62,286 nt of DNA from Pseudomonadota bacterium (GTDB lineage Bacteria > Pseudomonadota > Alphaproteobacteria > Rhodospirillales > Magnetospirillaceae): positions 1 to 62,286 of the forward strand of contig JAJXUO010000013.1 of the NCBI GenBank assembly GCA_021782815.1, read 5' to 3'. Shown here piece after piece: positions 51,828-59,529 of this stretch; positions within the stretch are counted from its first letter, which is position 1, and each line of letters starts with the position of its first letter. The notes beneath the pieces are model-generated. The model was not told the origin of the DNA, did not search any database, and worked only from the letters and a program-made list of their open reading frames with translations. Made by a program: the position numbers and the translations under genes.

Positions 51828-52226
51828 TTAGCGTGTTCCCTCCTTGCGGCAATGCGCCTCGATCCATTGTTGGAGTTCCACCTCCTTGATCACGCTGGCC
51901 GCCACATCCAGCATGATCCGGGTGGCCTCGCCCTCCGTGGCGTCAAGATGTCGCCCATGGGCTTTCAGAAAGGCCACCATAACGGCGAAGGCGATCCGCT
52001 TGTTGCCGTCAACGAAGGCATGGGCCTTGGTCACACCAACCGCATAAAGCGCGGCGAGTCGTTCGGTGGTGACAACCTCACCATAGGCCACCAAGTTTTG
52101 CGGCCGGGCCAGGGCACTTTCCAGAAGCCCCATGTCGCGGACGCCCGGTGCGCCGCCGAAACGTTCGACCAGCCGGGTGTGCCAACTGACGGCAAGATGC
52201 GACGGAATCCAGGTCCAGTCGCTCAC
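51828..52226 (-). CDS. doc: Doc-type toxin (Fic fold)
   Basis: A 132-residue protein with HAFVDGNKRIAF, the Fic/Doc motif HxFxDGNKR. Doc proteins phosphorylate EF-Tu. The GTG start at 52226 overlaps the antitoxin stop (GTGA), which is preferred over longer frames. It is convergent with higA, 19 bp between stops. Confidence 0.85.
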   Translation of the reverse strand: MSDWTWIPSHLAVSWHTRLVERFGGAPGVRDMGLLESALARPQNLVAYGEVVTTERLAALYAVGVTKAHAFVDGNKRIAFAVMVAFLKAHGRHLDATEGEATRIMLDVAASVIKEVELQQWIEAHCRKEGTR

Positions 52227-52456
52227 TTGGCCAAATCCCGATAGGTTTCGGGATAGCGGCCCAGGCTCCACTCGAAGGCGGCCTCCAACTCCGCCTCGGC
52301 CGGAGCGGCATGGCGGATTTCAATCACGCCGTCATCCCGCGCCAGGAGGGACAGGGCGTCGCCCTGGCGCAGGCCCGCCGCCTCCACCACCTCCTTGGGC
52401 AGGGTTACGGCAAGGGAATTGCCCCGGGGCGTCAGTTTGGCGGTGGTTTTGAGCAT
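52223..52456 (-). CDS. AbrB/MazE-type antitoxin of Doc
   Basis: A 77-residue protein with a SpoVT/AbrB DNA-binding domain (KLTPRGNSLAVTLPKEVVEA, then GLRQGDALSL) and a C-terminal helix that should bind the toxin (AELEAAFEWSLGRYPETYRD). AbrB-Doc pairing differs from the Phd-Doc of phage P1 but is common in bacteria. It precedes the toxin gene with a 4-nt overlap. Confidence 0.85.
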   Translation of the reverse strand: MLKTTAKLTPRGNSLAVTLPKEVVEAAGLRQGDALSLLARDDGVIEIRHAAPAEAELEAAFEWSLGRYPETYRDLAK

Positions 52457-52462
52457 GATGGC

Positions 52463-52494
52463 CCCTATGTTGCAACTTTAGTTACAACATAGGG
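52463..52494 (-). promoter_or_regulatory. Operator palindrome of the AbrB-Doc operon
   Basis: CCCTATGTTG (52463-52472) and CAACATAGGG (52485-52494) are perfect 10-bp inverted arms 6 bp before the antitoxin ATG, the place for autoregulation. Confidence 0.7.
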
Positions 52495-52661
52495 CGTGGC
52501 GGGGCGGGCGTCAAGTTGGCCGGGGCGGCGTGGCGGCGGCGCCATGATGGCGGCAAGATGACAGAATTCTTAACAGCCGGCTTGACAGCGTTCCGGCAAT
52601 CAGCACTCTACCGCCACCGGCCCTTGCGGGGCGCCGGGGGATCGGGGTTGGAGTGTGTGGC

Positions 52662-53942
52662 ATGAAGCAGGGGTATTTTCCGCGCTGGACGTTGAAAAGC
52701 GGGGGCATGGTGGCGCCCGATGAGCGGTTGCCCTGGGGCATGACCGTGCTTTTGGGCATTCAGCATGTGGTGGCCATGTTCGGCTCCACGGCGCTGGCCC
52801 CCATCATCATGGGCTTCGATCCCAATGTGTCGATCTTCTTTTCCGGCATCGGCACCCTGATTTTCTTCCTGGTCACCGGCGGGCGCGTGCCCAGCTATCT
52901 CGGCTCCAGTTTCGCCTTCATCGCCGTGGTGGTGGCCGCCACCGGTTACGGCGGCAGCGGCCCCAATCTCAATATTCCCCTGGCCCTGGGCGGCATCATC
53001 GGCGCCGGGCTGGTCTATGCCGTTCTCGGCGTGGTGGTGTGGTTCGCGGGCTATCGCTGGGTGGAAAAGCTGATGCCGCCGGCGGTCACCGGCGCCGTGG
53101 TGGCGGCCATCGGCCTCAATCTGGCGCCGCTGGCGGTGAAGAATGTCGGGGCCTCGGGCTTCGATACCGCCATCGGGCTGGCCACGGTGCTGATGGTGGG
53201 GCTGGTGGCGGTGCGCGCCCCGTCCTCGGCGCGGCGGCTGCCCATTCTGCTGGGCGGGCTGGGCGGCTACGCCCTCTATCTCGTGTGCGCCAACGGCCTG
53301 GGTCTGGCCAAGCCCATCGATTTCTCCGCCGTGGCCGCCGCCGCCTGGATCGGCCTGCCGCATTTCGTCTCGCCGGTGTTCAAGGCGTCGGCGGTGGGCG
53401 TCATCGCTCCGGTGGCCATTATCCTGGTGGCGGAAAATCTGGGCCATATCAAAGCCATCGGCGGCATGAGCGGCCGCAATCTCGATCCCTATATCGGCCG
53501 CGCCTTCATCGGCGACGCCCTGGCCACCATCGTGTCGGGCTTCGGCGGCGGCACCGGGGTGACCACCTATGCCGAGAATATGGGGGTGATGGCCGCCACC
53601 CGCATCTTCTCCACCCTGTTGTTCGTGGTGGCGGCGCTGTTCGCCATCCTGCTGGGCTTTTCGCCCAAGTTCGGCATGCTGATCCTGACCATCCCGGTGC
53701 CGGTGATCGGCGGGCTGGAACTGGTGGTGTTCGGCCTGATCGCCGCCACCGCCGGCCATATCTGGGTGGAGAACAAGGTGGATTTTTCCCAGCCGCGCAC
53801 CCTGCTGACGGTGGGGTTGACCGTCACCGCCGGGGCGGGCAATCTGGCCCTGACGCTGGGGCCGCTGGCCCTGGGCGGCATCGGCACCGCCACCTTCGGC
53901 GGCATTCTGCTTTATCAGATCCTGCGCCCGAAGCGGGCCTGA
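52662..53942 (+). CDS. uraA: Uracil permease (NCS2 family)
   Basis: A 426-residue membrane protein with about 14 segments. LLGIQHVVAMFGSTALAPII, SSFAFIA and VAENLGHIKAIGGMSGRN with FGGGTGVTTYAENMG are nucleobase-cation symporter-2 signatures, the last two with substrate-binding residues. It imports uracil with protons. The partner gene upp follows after 48 bp. A GTG nine bases upstream is an alternative start. Confidence 0.93.
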   Translation: MKQGYFPRWTLKSGGMVAPDERLPWGMTVLLGIQHVVAMFGSTALAPIIMGFDPNVSIFFSGIGTLIFFLVTGGRVPSYLGSSFAFIAVVVAATGYGGSGPNLNIPLALGGIIGAGLVYAVLGVVVWFAGYRWVEKLMPPAVTGAVVAAIGLNLAPLAVKNVGASGFDTAIGLATVLMVGLVAVRAPSSARRLPILLGGLGGYALYLVCANGLGLAKPIDFSAVAAAAWIGLPHFVSPVFKASAVGVIAPVAIILVAENLGHIKAIGGMSGRNLDPYIGRAFIGDALATIVSGFGGGTGVTTYAENMGVMAATRIFSTLLFVVAALFAILLGFSPKFGMLILTIPVPVIGGLELVVFGLIAATAGHIWVENKVDFSQPRTLLTVGLTVTAGAGNLALTLGPLALGGIGTATFGGILLYQILRPKRA

Positions 53943-53990
53943 TCGTTCTTTCCCGCCCTCCTCTTCCACTCCCGCTACGGAACTTCCGCG

Positions 53991-54650
53991 ATGGCCGACC
54001 AGGATCTCTCCACCCGCTTTCCCCATCTGCATGTGCTGGGGCACCCGCTGATCCTGCACAAGCTGACCCATATGCGGGATAAGACCACCTCCACCAAAAC
54101 CTTCCGCCAGCTGCTGCGCGAGATTTCCCTGCTGATGGGCTACGAGATCACCCGCCATCTGCCGCTGTCGCTGGAAGAGGTGGAAACCCCCATCACCACC
54201 TGCCAGGCCCCGGTGATCGCCGGCAAGAAGCTGGCGGTGGTGCCGATCCTGCGCGCCGGCATCGGCATGGCCGATGGTCTTCTGGATCTGCTGCCCTCGG
54301 CCCGCGTCGGGCATGTGGGGCTTTACCGCGATCACGAAACCCACCGGCCGGTGGAATATCTGGTGAAGCTGCCGGAAACCGAGGGCCGGCTGTTCATCCT
54401 GACCGATCCCATGCTGGCCACCGGCCATAGCGCCGTGCATGCCGTGGATGTGCTGCTGAAGCGCGGCGTTGCCGCCGACGCCATCCAGCTGATGGCCCTG
54501 GTGGCGGCGCCGGAGGGGCTGGAGGTGTTCTTCCGGCACCATCCGCGGGTGCCGGTCTATGTGGCGGCGGTGGATCAGTGCCTGAACGAGAACGCCTATA
54601 TCGTTCCCGGCCTGGGCGATGCCGGCGACCGCTTGTTCGGAACAAAATAA
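53991..54650 (+). CDS. upp: Uracil phosphoribosyltransferase
   Basis: A 219-residue protein. [49 protein letters not shown] (PRPP loop) and the C-terminal [13 protein letters not shown] are standard Upp blocks. It makes UMP from uracil and PRPP and forms a salvage pair with uraA. Confidence 0.96.
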   Translation: MADQDLSTRFPHLHVLGHPLILHKLTHMRDKTTSTKTFRQLLREISLLMGYEITRHLPLSLEEVETPITTCQAPVIAGKKLAVVPILRAGIGMADGLLDLLPSARVGHVGLYRDHETHRPVEYLVKLPETEGRLFILTDPMLATGHSAVHAVDVLLKRGVAADAIQLMALVAAPEGLEVFFRHHPRVPVYVAAVDQCLNENAYIVPGLGDAGDRLFGTK

Positions 54651-54654
54651 GGTT

Positions 54655-55026
54655 TTACCGGCTGCGCCGTTCCTCCTGGCGCAGCCAGCGGCTGTCGTTG
54701 GCGCGCAGGCGGTCGCGCAGGGCGTCGAGGGCCAGGGCGATGGGTTCGCCGGCGAAGTCGCGCACGGCGGTGATGCGCTGGCGCGCCAGGCCCAGCTCGC
54801 CCTCGGGGCCCACCGCCGCCAGAAACACCATGGCGCAGCCCTGCAGCGCCTCCAGGCGCGGGGCCAGCTTGTCGTGGTCGCCGTCGGGATGCAGGCCGTC
54901 CTGGAAGGCAAGGGTGCCCAGATGGCGGTAGCCCTCGGCCGTCACCTCATACAGCATGAAATTCTTGGTCCAGCCCAGATGGGCGTCGATGCGCGTCAGG
55001 TCCTGCGAGGCGATGGCGATGCGCAT
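54655..55026 (-). CDS. NifX/NifB-like Fe-Mo cofactor-binding family protein
   Basis: A 123-residue protein. MRIAIASQDLTRIDAHLGWT, MLYEVTAEGY, and CAMVFLAAVGPEGELGLARQ follow the dinitrogenase iron-molybdenum cofactor family (NifX, NifY, the NifB C-terminus). It may carry a molybdenum or Fe-S cofactor. It overlaps the end of modC by 31 bp and is the last gene of that operon, which ties it to molybdate supply. No nif structural gene is in the window. Confidence 0.8.
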   Translation of the reverse strand: MRIAIASQDLTRIDAHLGWTKNFMLYEVTAEGYRHLGTLAFQDGLHPDGDHDKLAPRLEALQGCAMVFLAAVGPEGELGLARQRITAVRDFAGEPIALALDALRDRLRANDSRWLRQEERRSR

Positions 55027-56126
55027 GGCATGGCTCCTTCCTTGGCGGCGATATCGCCGGCGGCGATGGTGGCGGCCTTGATCAGGGCGTGCAGCGGCTG
55101 GCCGGGGCGCAAATGCAGGCGGTCGCGGGCCAGGGGGGTGATCTGCGACCACAGCCTTGCCCCGCCGCAATCCAGCAGCACATCCACCAGCCCGTCCTCG
55201 GCCGGGCCCACCCGCACCACGCTGGCGGGCAGGCAGTTCTGAATGCTGACGCGGCCGGGCGGATCGAGGGCCAGGGACACATCGCGGGCGGCGATGCGCA
55301 CCCGCACGCTCTGCCCCGGCGTTAACGGCGCCCGCGCCACCAGCAGCGGGCCGCCGGCGAAGGCCAGGCGGGTAACGCCGGCGGCATCGTCGTGCGCGGT
55401 CACGGTGGCGCGCAGCACCGCGCCGGCATGGCCGCGCCCGGTCAGGGGGGCAAGGTCGGGGCGGGCCAGCAGCTCCTCCACCGGGCCGTGCGCCGCCACC
55501 TGGCCGTTTTGCAGCAGCACCAGGCTGTCGGCCAGTTGCAGTACCTCGTCCATGCTGTGGCTGACATAAAGGATCGGCGTGGCGAAATGGCGCGACAGGG
55601 CGGCGATGAAGGGCAGAATCTCGGCCTTGCGGGCGGCGTCGAGGGCGGCCAGCGGTTCATCCATCAGCAGCAGGCGCGGGCTGGTGAGCAGGGCGCGGCC
55701 GATGGCCACCCGCTGCTTCTCGCCGCCCGAAAGGCGGGCGGGGCGGCGCTCCAGCAGCGCCTCGATGCCCAGCACCGCCACCACGTCGTCGAAGGGCACG
55801 GCCCGCTCCGCCGCCGGCACCCGGCGTTGCCCGAAGATGAGGTTGCTCCGCACGGAGAGATGCGGAAACAGCCGGCCTTCCTGGAACACATAGCCGATGC
55901 GCCGCCGTTCGGGCGGCAGATCGAGGCGGGCGGCGCCGTCGAACAGCGGGCGGCCGTCCAGGGTGATGCGGCCCTGGTCGGGGCGGGCCAGCCCGGCCAC
56001 CATGTTGGCCAGCGAGGTCTTGCCCGAGCCCGAGGGGCCGAACAGGGCGGTGACCCCGGCGCCGGTGGCCAGATCCACCTCCAGCTGAAAGGCCCCCTGG
56101 CGGCGACGGACGGCGATCTCCAGCAT
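54996..56126 (-). CDS. modC: Molybdate ABC transporter ATPase
   Basis: A 376-residue ATPase: FGPSGSGKTSLANM (Walker A), LSGGEKQRVAIGRAL (signature), LLLMDEPLAALD (Walker B), YVSHSMDEVLQLAD (switch His). The C-terminal TOBE/Mop-like domain (about residues 290-355) is the molybdate-sensing part of ModC. It starts 5 bp after modB. Confidence 0.95.
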   Translation of the reverse strand: MLEIAVRRRQGAFQLEVDLATGAGVTALFGPSGSGKTSLANMVAGLARPDQGRITLDGRPLFDGAARLDLPPERRRIGYVFQEGRLFPHLSVRSNLIFGQRRVPAAERAVPFDDVVAVLGIEALLERRPARLSGGEKQRVAIGRALLTSPRLLLMDEPLAALDAARKAEILPFIAALSRHFATPILYVSHSMDEVLQLADSLVLLQNGQVAAHGPVEELLARPDLAPLTGRGHAGAVLRATVTAHDDAAGVTRLAFAGGPLLVARAPLTPGQSVRVRIAARDVSLALDPPGRVSIQNCLPASVVRVGPAEDGLVDVLLDCGGARLWSQITPLARDRLHLRPGQPLHALIKAATIAAGDIAAKEGAMPCASPSPRRT

Positions 56127-56131
56127 GGCCC

Positions 56132-56824
56132 TTATCCCCCCAATTGCCGCTTCAGACGCCGCGCCAGCAGGTCCGAGGCCAAAAGGGCGGCCAGGGCCAC
56201 CACGATGGAAATCACGCACAGGCGGGCGGCGGCGGCATCGCCGTCGGGGGTTTGGATCAGGGCGTAAAGGGCGATGGGCAGGGTGCGGGTTTCGCCGGGA
56301 ATGTCGGAGACGAAGGTGATGGTGGCGCCGAACTCCGACAGCGAGCGGGCGAAGCCGAGAATGGCCCCGGTGAGCACGCCGGGCAGCACCAGCGGCAGGG
56401 TAACGGTGAAAAAGGTGCGCAACGGCCCGCAGCCCAGGGTGCGGGCCGCCTGCTCCAGGCCGCTATCCACACTTTCCAGCGACAGCCGCATGGCCCGCAC
56501 CATCAGCGGAAAGGCCACCACCGCCGATGCCACCGCCGCCCCCTTCCAGGTGAAGGCCAGGGTGATGCCGAACCAGGCATGCAGGCGCGCGCCGATGGGG
56601 CCGTTCAGCCCCAGCAGCACCAGCAGGGCATAGCCCACCACCACCGGCGGCAGCACCAGCGGCAGATGGATCAGCCCGTCCAGCAGGGTTTTGCCGGGAA
56701 AGCGCAGCCGGGCCAGCACCCAGGCCGCCAGCAGGCCGGGCGGCAGCGATCCGGCCACCGCCCAGCCCGAGACCAGCAGGGACAAATGCAACGCCTCGCG
56801 TTCCAGCGGGGTCAGGACGGGCAT
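56132..56824 (-). CDS. modB: Molybdate ABC transporter permease
   Basis: A 230-residue protein with five to six membrane segments. SLSEFGATITFVSDIPGETR matches the EAA loop region of ModB, and LEQAARTLGCGPLRTFFTV is the coupling loop. It follows modA by 19 bp. Confidence 0.95.
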   Translation of the reverse strand: MPVLTPLEREALHLSLLVSGWAVAGSLPPGLLAAWVLARLRFPGKTLLDGLIHLPLVLPPVVVGYALLVLLGLNGPIGARLHAWFGITLAFTWKGAAVASAVVAFPLMVRAMRLSLESVDSGLEQAARTLGCGPLRTFFTVTLPLVLPGVLTGAILGFARSLSEFGATITFVSDIPGETRTLPIALYALIQTPDGDAAAARLCVISIVVALAALLASDLLARRLKRQLGG

Positions 56825-56843
56825 GGGCGGCGGCTCCGCTGTT

Positions 56844-57608
56844 TCAGTTCACCGTGAAGCCGTATTTGGCGAACACCGCCTTGGCCGCCGGGGTGGAGAG
56901 GGCGGCCAGAAAAGCGCGGGCCGCCGGGGTTTCCTTGCCGGCCACCAGGGCGAAGGGGTAGCGGATGGGATCATGCAGGCTGTCGGGAAGGGTGCCGATC
57001 ACCTTGACCTTGTGCGAGATGGCGGCATCGGTGGCATAGACCGCGCCCAGCGGCGCCTCGCCCCGTTCCACCAGGGCCAGGGCGGCGCGCACCGAGGCGG
57101 CGGCGGCGATCTTGGGGGCCACCTTGCTCCATTGTCCGGCCCGGGTCATGCTCTGCTTGAAATAGATGCCGGCGGGCACGCTGTCGGGGTTGCCGGTGGC
57201 GATGCGGCCGGATCCGGCCAGGGCGGCGATATCGGTCTTGGCGGTCAGGGCCGTGGGCGGCAGCGGCGAGGCGCTGGGGGCGATCAGCACCAGGCTGTTG
57301 CCCAGAAGGTCGCGGCGGCTGGCCGTGTCGATCAGCTTGTGCTGCGCCAGATAATCCATCCATTTGAGATCGGCCGAAGCGTAGATCTGCGCCGGAGCGC
57401 CCCGTTCGATCTGCTTGGCCAGCGTGGAGGAGGCGGCGAACGACACCTTCACCACCTGGCCGGTTTTGGCGCTATAGTCGGCGGCGATCTCGTTCAGGGC
57501 GTTGGTCAGCGAGGCGGCGGCGAACACATAGACCTCGTCGGCGCGGGCCGGCAGGGTGGTCAGGGCAAGGCCGAGGCCGACGGCCAGGGCCAGAAAACGC
57601 TTCAGCAT
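56844..57608 (-). CDS. modA: Periplasmic molybdate-binding protein
   Basis: A 254-residue protein with signal peptide MLKRFLALAVGLGLALTTLP and cleavage after ARA. VYVFAAASLTNALNEIAADY, FAASSTLAKQIERGAPAQIY and VKVIGTLPDSLHDPIRYPFA are ModA blocks, the serines in AAASL and ASSTL binding the oxyanion. It heads the minus-strand modABC-nifX-like operon. Confidence 0.95.
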   Translation of the reverse strand: MLKRFLALAVGLGLALTTLPARADEVYVFAAASLTNALNEIAADYSAKTGQVVKVSFAASSTLAKQIERGAPAQIYASADLKWMDYLAQHKLIDTASRRDLLGNSLVLIAPSASPLPPTALTAKTDIAALAGSGRIATGNPDSVPAGIYFKQSMTRAGQWSKVAPKIAAAASVRAALALVERGEAPLGAVYATDAAISHKVKVIGTLPDSLHDPIRYPFALVAGKETPAARAFLAALSTPAAKAVFAKYGFTVN

Positions 57609-57699
57609 GGTCTCTTCATCTCCGGTGCGGGGGCGCCGTGCCCGTTATGGTGCATGACGATAGAACGCAAGGCCAGCTTATCGTGTCGCCCCCTTGCGG

Positions 57700-57722
57700 T
57701 GCTATAGAAATGTGCATATATT
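57700..57722 (-). promoter_or_regulatory. Weak ModE-box-like sequence near modA
   Basis: GCTATAGAAATGTGCATATA resembles the ModE site (CGNTATATA-N6-TATATNNCG) in its halves but only partly. It lies about 92 bp upstream of modA and could mediate molybdate repression of modABC. Confidence 0.35.
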
Positions 57723-57841
57723 TTTCATGGTCATAATGTGTGCATGGCTTGGTGCGGCGCGGGGATTTCCTGGTTCAGGCGCAGGGATGGTTAAAATACA
57801 ATGGCTATTTTTGGCGTTGTTTCCGGGGTATTCATAATTTT

Positions 57842-57866
57842 CATTATGTATATTGTCTATATAGCG
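57842..57866. promoter_or_regulatory. ModE-box-like site between modA and mop
   Basis: The minus strand reads CGCTATATA, five bases, then TATACATAATG-like bases, close to the ModE palindrome CGCTATATA-N6-TATATAACG. It lies 112 bp before mop in the divergent modA/mop gap, an AT-rich 369-bp region without a gene. ModE itself is encoded at 58293. Confidence 0.6.
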
Positions 57867-57977
57867 CGGGTTTGATTTTGTGTGTATTGGGGGTTGACGT
57901 GAAGTTTTCGGGATCTGATACTTTAAGGATAAAAGCCTGCCTTCATGGAAGGCGTTGTTTTCTTGTGGAGAACGGAT

Positions 57978-58181
57978 ATGAAGCTGAGCGCCCGCAATGC
58001 CCTGCAGGGCAAGGTGGTGGAGATCTCCAAGGGGCAGATCGTCGCCAAGGTCAAGGTGGATGTGGGTGGGCAGACCATCACCTCGGTGGTGTCGGTCGAA
58101 GCCATCGACGAATTGTCTTTGAAGGTGGGCGACGCGGTGTCGGCCATCATCAAGTCGACCGAGGTGATGCTGGGCAAGTAA
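57978..58181 (+). CDS. mop: Molbindin (Mop), molybdate storage protein
   Basis: A 67-residue single Mop domain: MKLSARNALQGKVVEISKGQ with the oxyanion-binding SARN, then VVSVEAIDELSLKVGDAVSA and IIKSTEVMLGK. Such proteins form hexamers holding up to eight molybdates. The ATG at 57978 follows GGAG. It has its own terminator. Confidence 0.93.
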   Translation: MKLSARNALQGKVVEISKGQIVAKVKVDVGGQTITSVVSVEAIDELSLKVGDAVSAIIKSTEVMLGK

Positions 58182-58204
58182 ACCCGGTCGCTGTCCGTTT
58201 CGCG

Positions 58205-58236
58205 AAGCCCCGCCCCTTGTTCGGGCGGGGCTTTTT
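58205..58236 (+). terminator. Rho-independent terminator after mop
   Basis: AAGCCCCGCCC pairs with GGGCGGGGCTTTTT around CTTGTTC, 23 bp after the stop. modE therefore likely has its own promoter or depends on read-through. Confidence 0.92.
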
Positions 58237-58292
58237 CATGGGCGCGGCCGTGGGTATAGTCTTGGGCGAACGCGTGCCGAAGGGAGAAGGCC

Positions 58293-59084
58293 ATGGCGGA
58301 GCATAAGGTGGAGGCGCTGCTGGCGCTGCGGCGGGCCGGGCGGCCGCTGGTGGGGCGCGACCGCATCGACCTTCTGGAGGCGGTGGCGCTGCAAGGCAGC
58401 ATCACCAAGGCCGCCAAGGCGGTGGGCCTGAGCTACAAGGCGGCCTGGGATGCCTTGAACGCCGTCAACAATCTGCTGCCGGCGCCGGCGGTGATCGGTC
58501 AGACCGGCGGATCCCACGGCGGCGGCGCCCGCGTTACCGAGGAGGGGCGGGCCCTGATCGCCGGTTTCCGTCTGCTGGAAAACCGCCTCGACCGGGTGGC
58601 GGCGCTGCTGGCCGGCGAAGGCGGCGGCGCCGATCCGTTGTCGATGCTGTGGAGCCTGGGCATGAAGACCAGCGCCCGCAACGTGTTCCGCTGCACCGTG
58701 ACTGAAATCCGCTCCGGCGAGGTCAGCGCCGAAGTGGTGATGCGCCTGGCCGGCGAAACCCGGCTGGTGGCGGTGATCACCCAGGACAGTTTGCGCGAGC
58801 TGGGCCTCTCGGTGGGCGGCGAGGTGATGGCCCTGGTGAAATCGTCGTTCGTGGTGCTGGCGGCGGGTGACGGCGGCCTGCGCTTTTCGGCCCGCAACCG
58901 CATTCCCGGCACCGTCGCCCATATCGAGGACGGTTCGGTCAACAGCGAGGTCACCCTCGATATCGGCGGCGGCAAAAGCCTGACGGCGGTGATCACCCGC
59001 GACGGCGCCGCCGGACTGGAGCTGACGGTGGGCGATCCGGCCCTGGCCCTGTTCAAGGCCTCGCATGTGATCCTGGCGGTGTAG
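58293..59084 (+). CDS. modE: Molybdate-responsive regulator ModE with two Mop domains
   Basis: A 263-residue protein. The N-terminal winged helix (IDLLEAVALQGSITKAAKAV, LSYKAAWDALNAVNNL) is the LysR-like HTH of ModE. Two Mop domains follow (TSARNVFRCTVTEI at about 127, FSARNRIPGTVAHI at about 197). Molybdate-loaded ModE represses modABC and tunes molybdoenzyme genes. This is the full-length form, as in E. coli. Confidence 0.95.
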   Translation: MAEHKVEALLALRRAGRPLVGRDRIDLLEAVALQGSITKAAKAVGLSYKAAWDALNAVNNLLPAPAVIGQTGGSHGGGARVTEEGRALIAGFRLLENRLDRVAALLAGEGGGADPLSMLWSLGMKTSARNVFRCTVTEIRSGEVSAEVVMRLAGETRLVAVITQDSLRELGLSVGGEVMALVKSSFVVLAAGDGGLRFSARNRIPGTVAHIEDGSVNSEVTLDIGGGKSLTAVITRDGAAGLELTVGDPALALFKASHVILAV

Positions 59085-59089
59085 GGGGG

Positions 59090-59205
59090 CATCACCGCCA
59101 TTCCACGGTCTATTTGGTAAACTGTCGCCGTAATTCCATCACCGCCATTCCACGGTCTATTTGGTAAACTGTCGCCGTAATTCCGGTAAACTGTCGCCGT
59201 AATTC
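59090..59205 (+). repeat. 47-bp tandem repeat (2.5 copies)
   Basis: Two identical 47-bp units (59090-59136 and 59137-59183) and a 22-bp partial copy of the unit's end (59184-59205). Each begins CATCACCGCCATTCCACGG and ends TGTCGCCGTAATTC. It starts 6 bp after the modE stop. No ORF; it looks like a recent slippage or unequal-crossing product. Confidence 0.93.
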
Positions 59206-59271
59206 CTGAATTCCTGGCCCTTCGCGGAGAGCGCCGAGAGGCCGCGCCTCTCGGCATGACGGGGCCGGCGC

Positions 59272-59511
59272 CTAAGACCCTGAAAGCTTCGCTTTTTCCG
59301 CCTTGCTGTAATGGCTGAAATGGCCTTCGCGCGATGCCTGGCGGCGGGCGCTGGCGATGGCGGCGCGGGTTTTGCCGGGCAGGGCCGCCGCGCCCGGCAG
59401 CCGTTCCAGGGCTTGCGATTGGCAGTGGGGGCAGGCGGGGCTGTCGTCGCCGCGCACCAGCAGTTCGAACTCCTGGCCGCAGGCGGTGCAGTGATAGCTG
59501 TAAAGCGGCAT
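59272..59511 (-). CDS. FmdB-family zinc-ribbon protein
   Basis: A 79-residue protein: MPLYSYHCTACGQEFELLVR and CPHC form a CxxC...CxxC zinc ribbon typical of FmdB (putative regulatory protein). The rest is basic and low in structure. It lies 18 bp after hscA on the same strand, so it belongs to the isc operon here. Function is unknown; some members relate to formamidase genes. Confidence 0.85.
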   Translation of the reverse strand: MPLYSYHCTACGQEFELLVRGDDSPACPHCQSQALERLPGAAALPGKTRAAIASARRQASREGHFSHYSKAEKAKLSGS

Positions 59512-59529
59512 TGCGGATCTCCTTTCCGG

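Noticed and set aside
52608-54911. 767-residue minus-strand frame over uraA-upp
   Set aside because: Antisense to two well-supported genes; His/Gly/Gln-rich shadow.
59090-59205. CRISPR or transposon end
   Set aside because: Units are contiguous tandem copies without spacers, inverted ends or a transposase.
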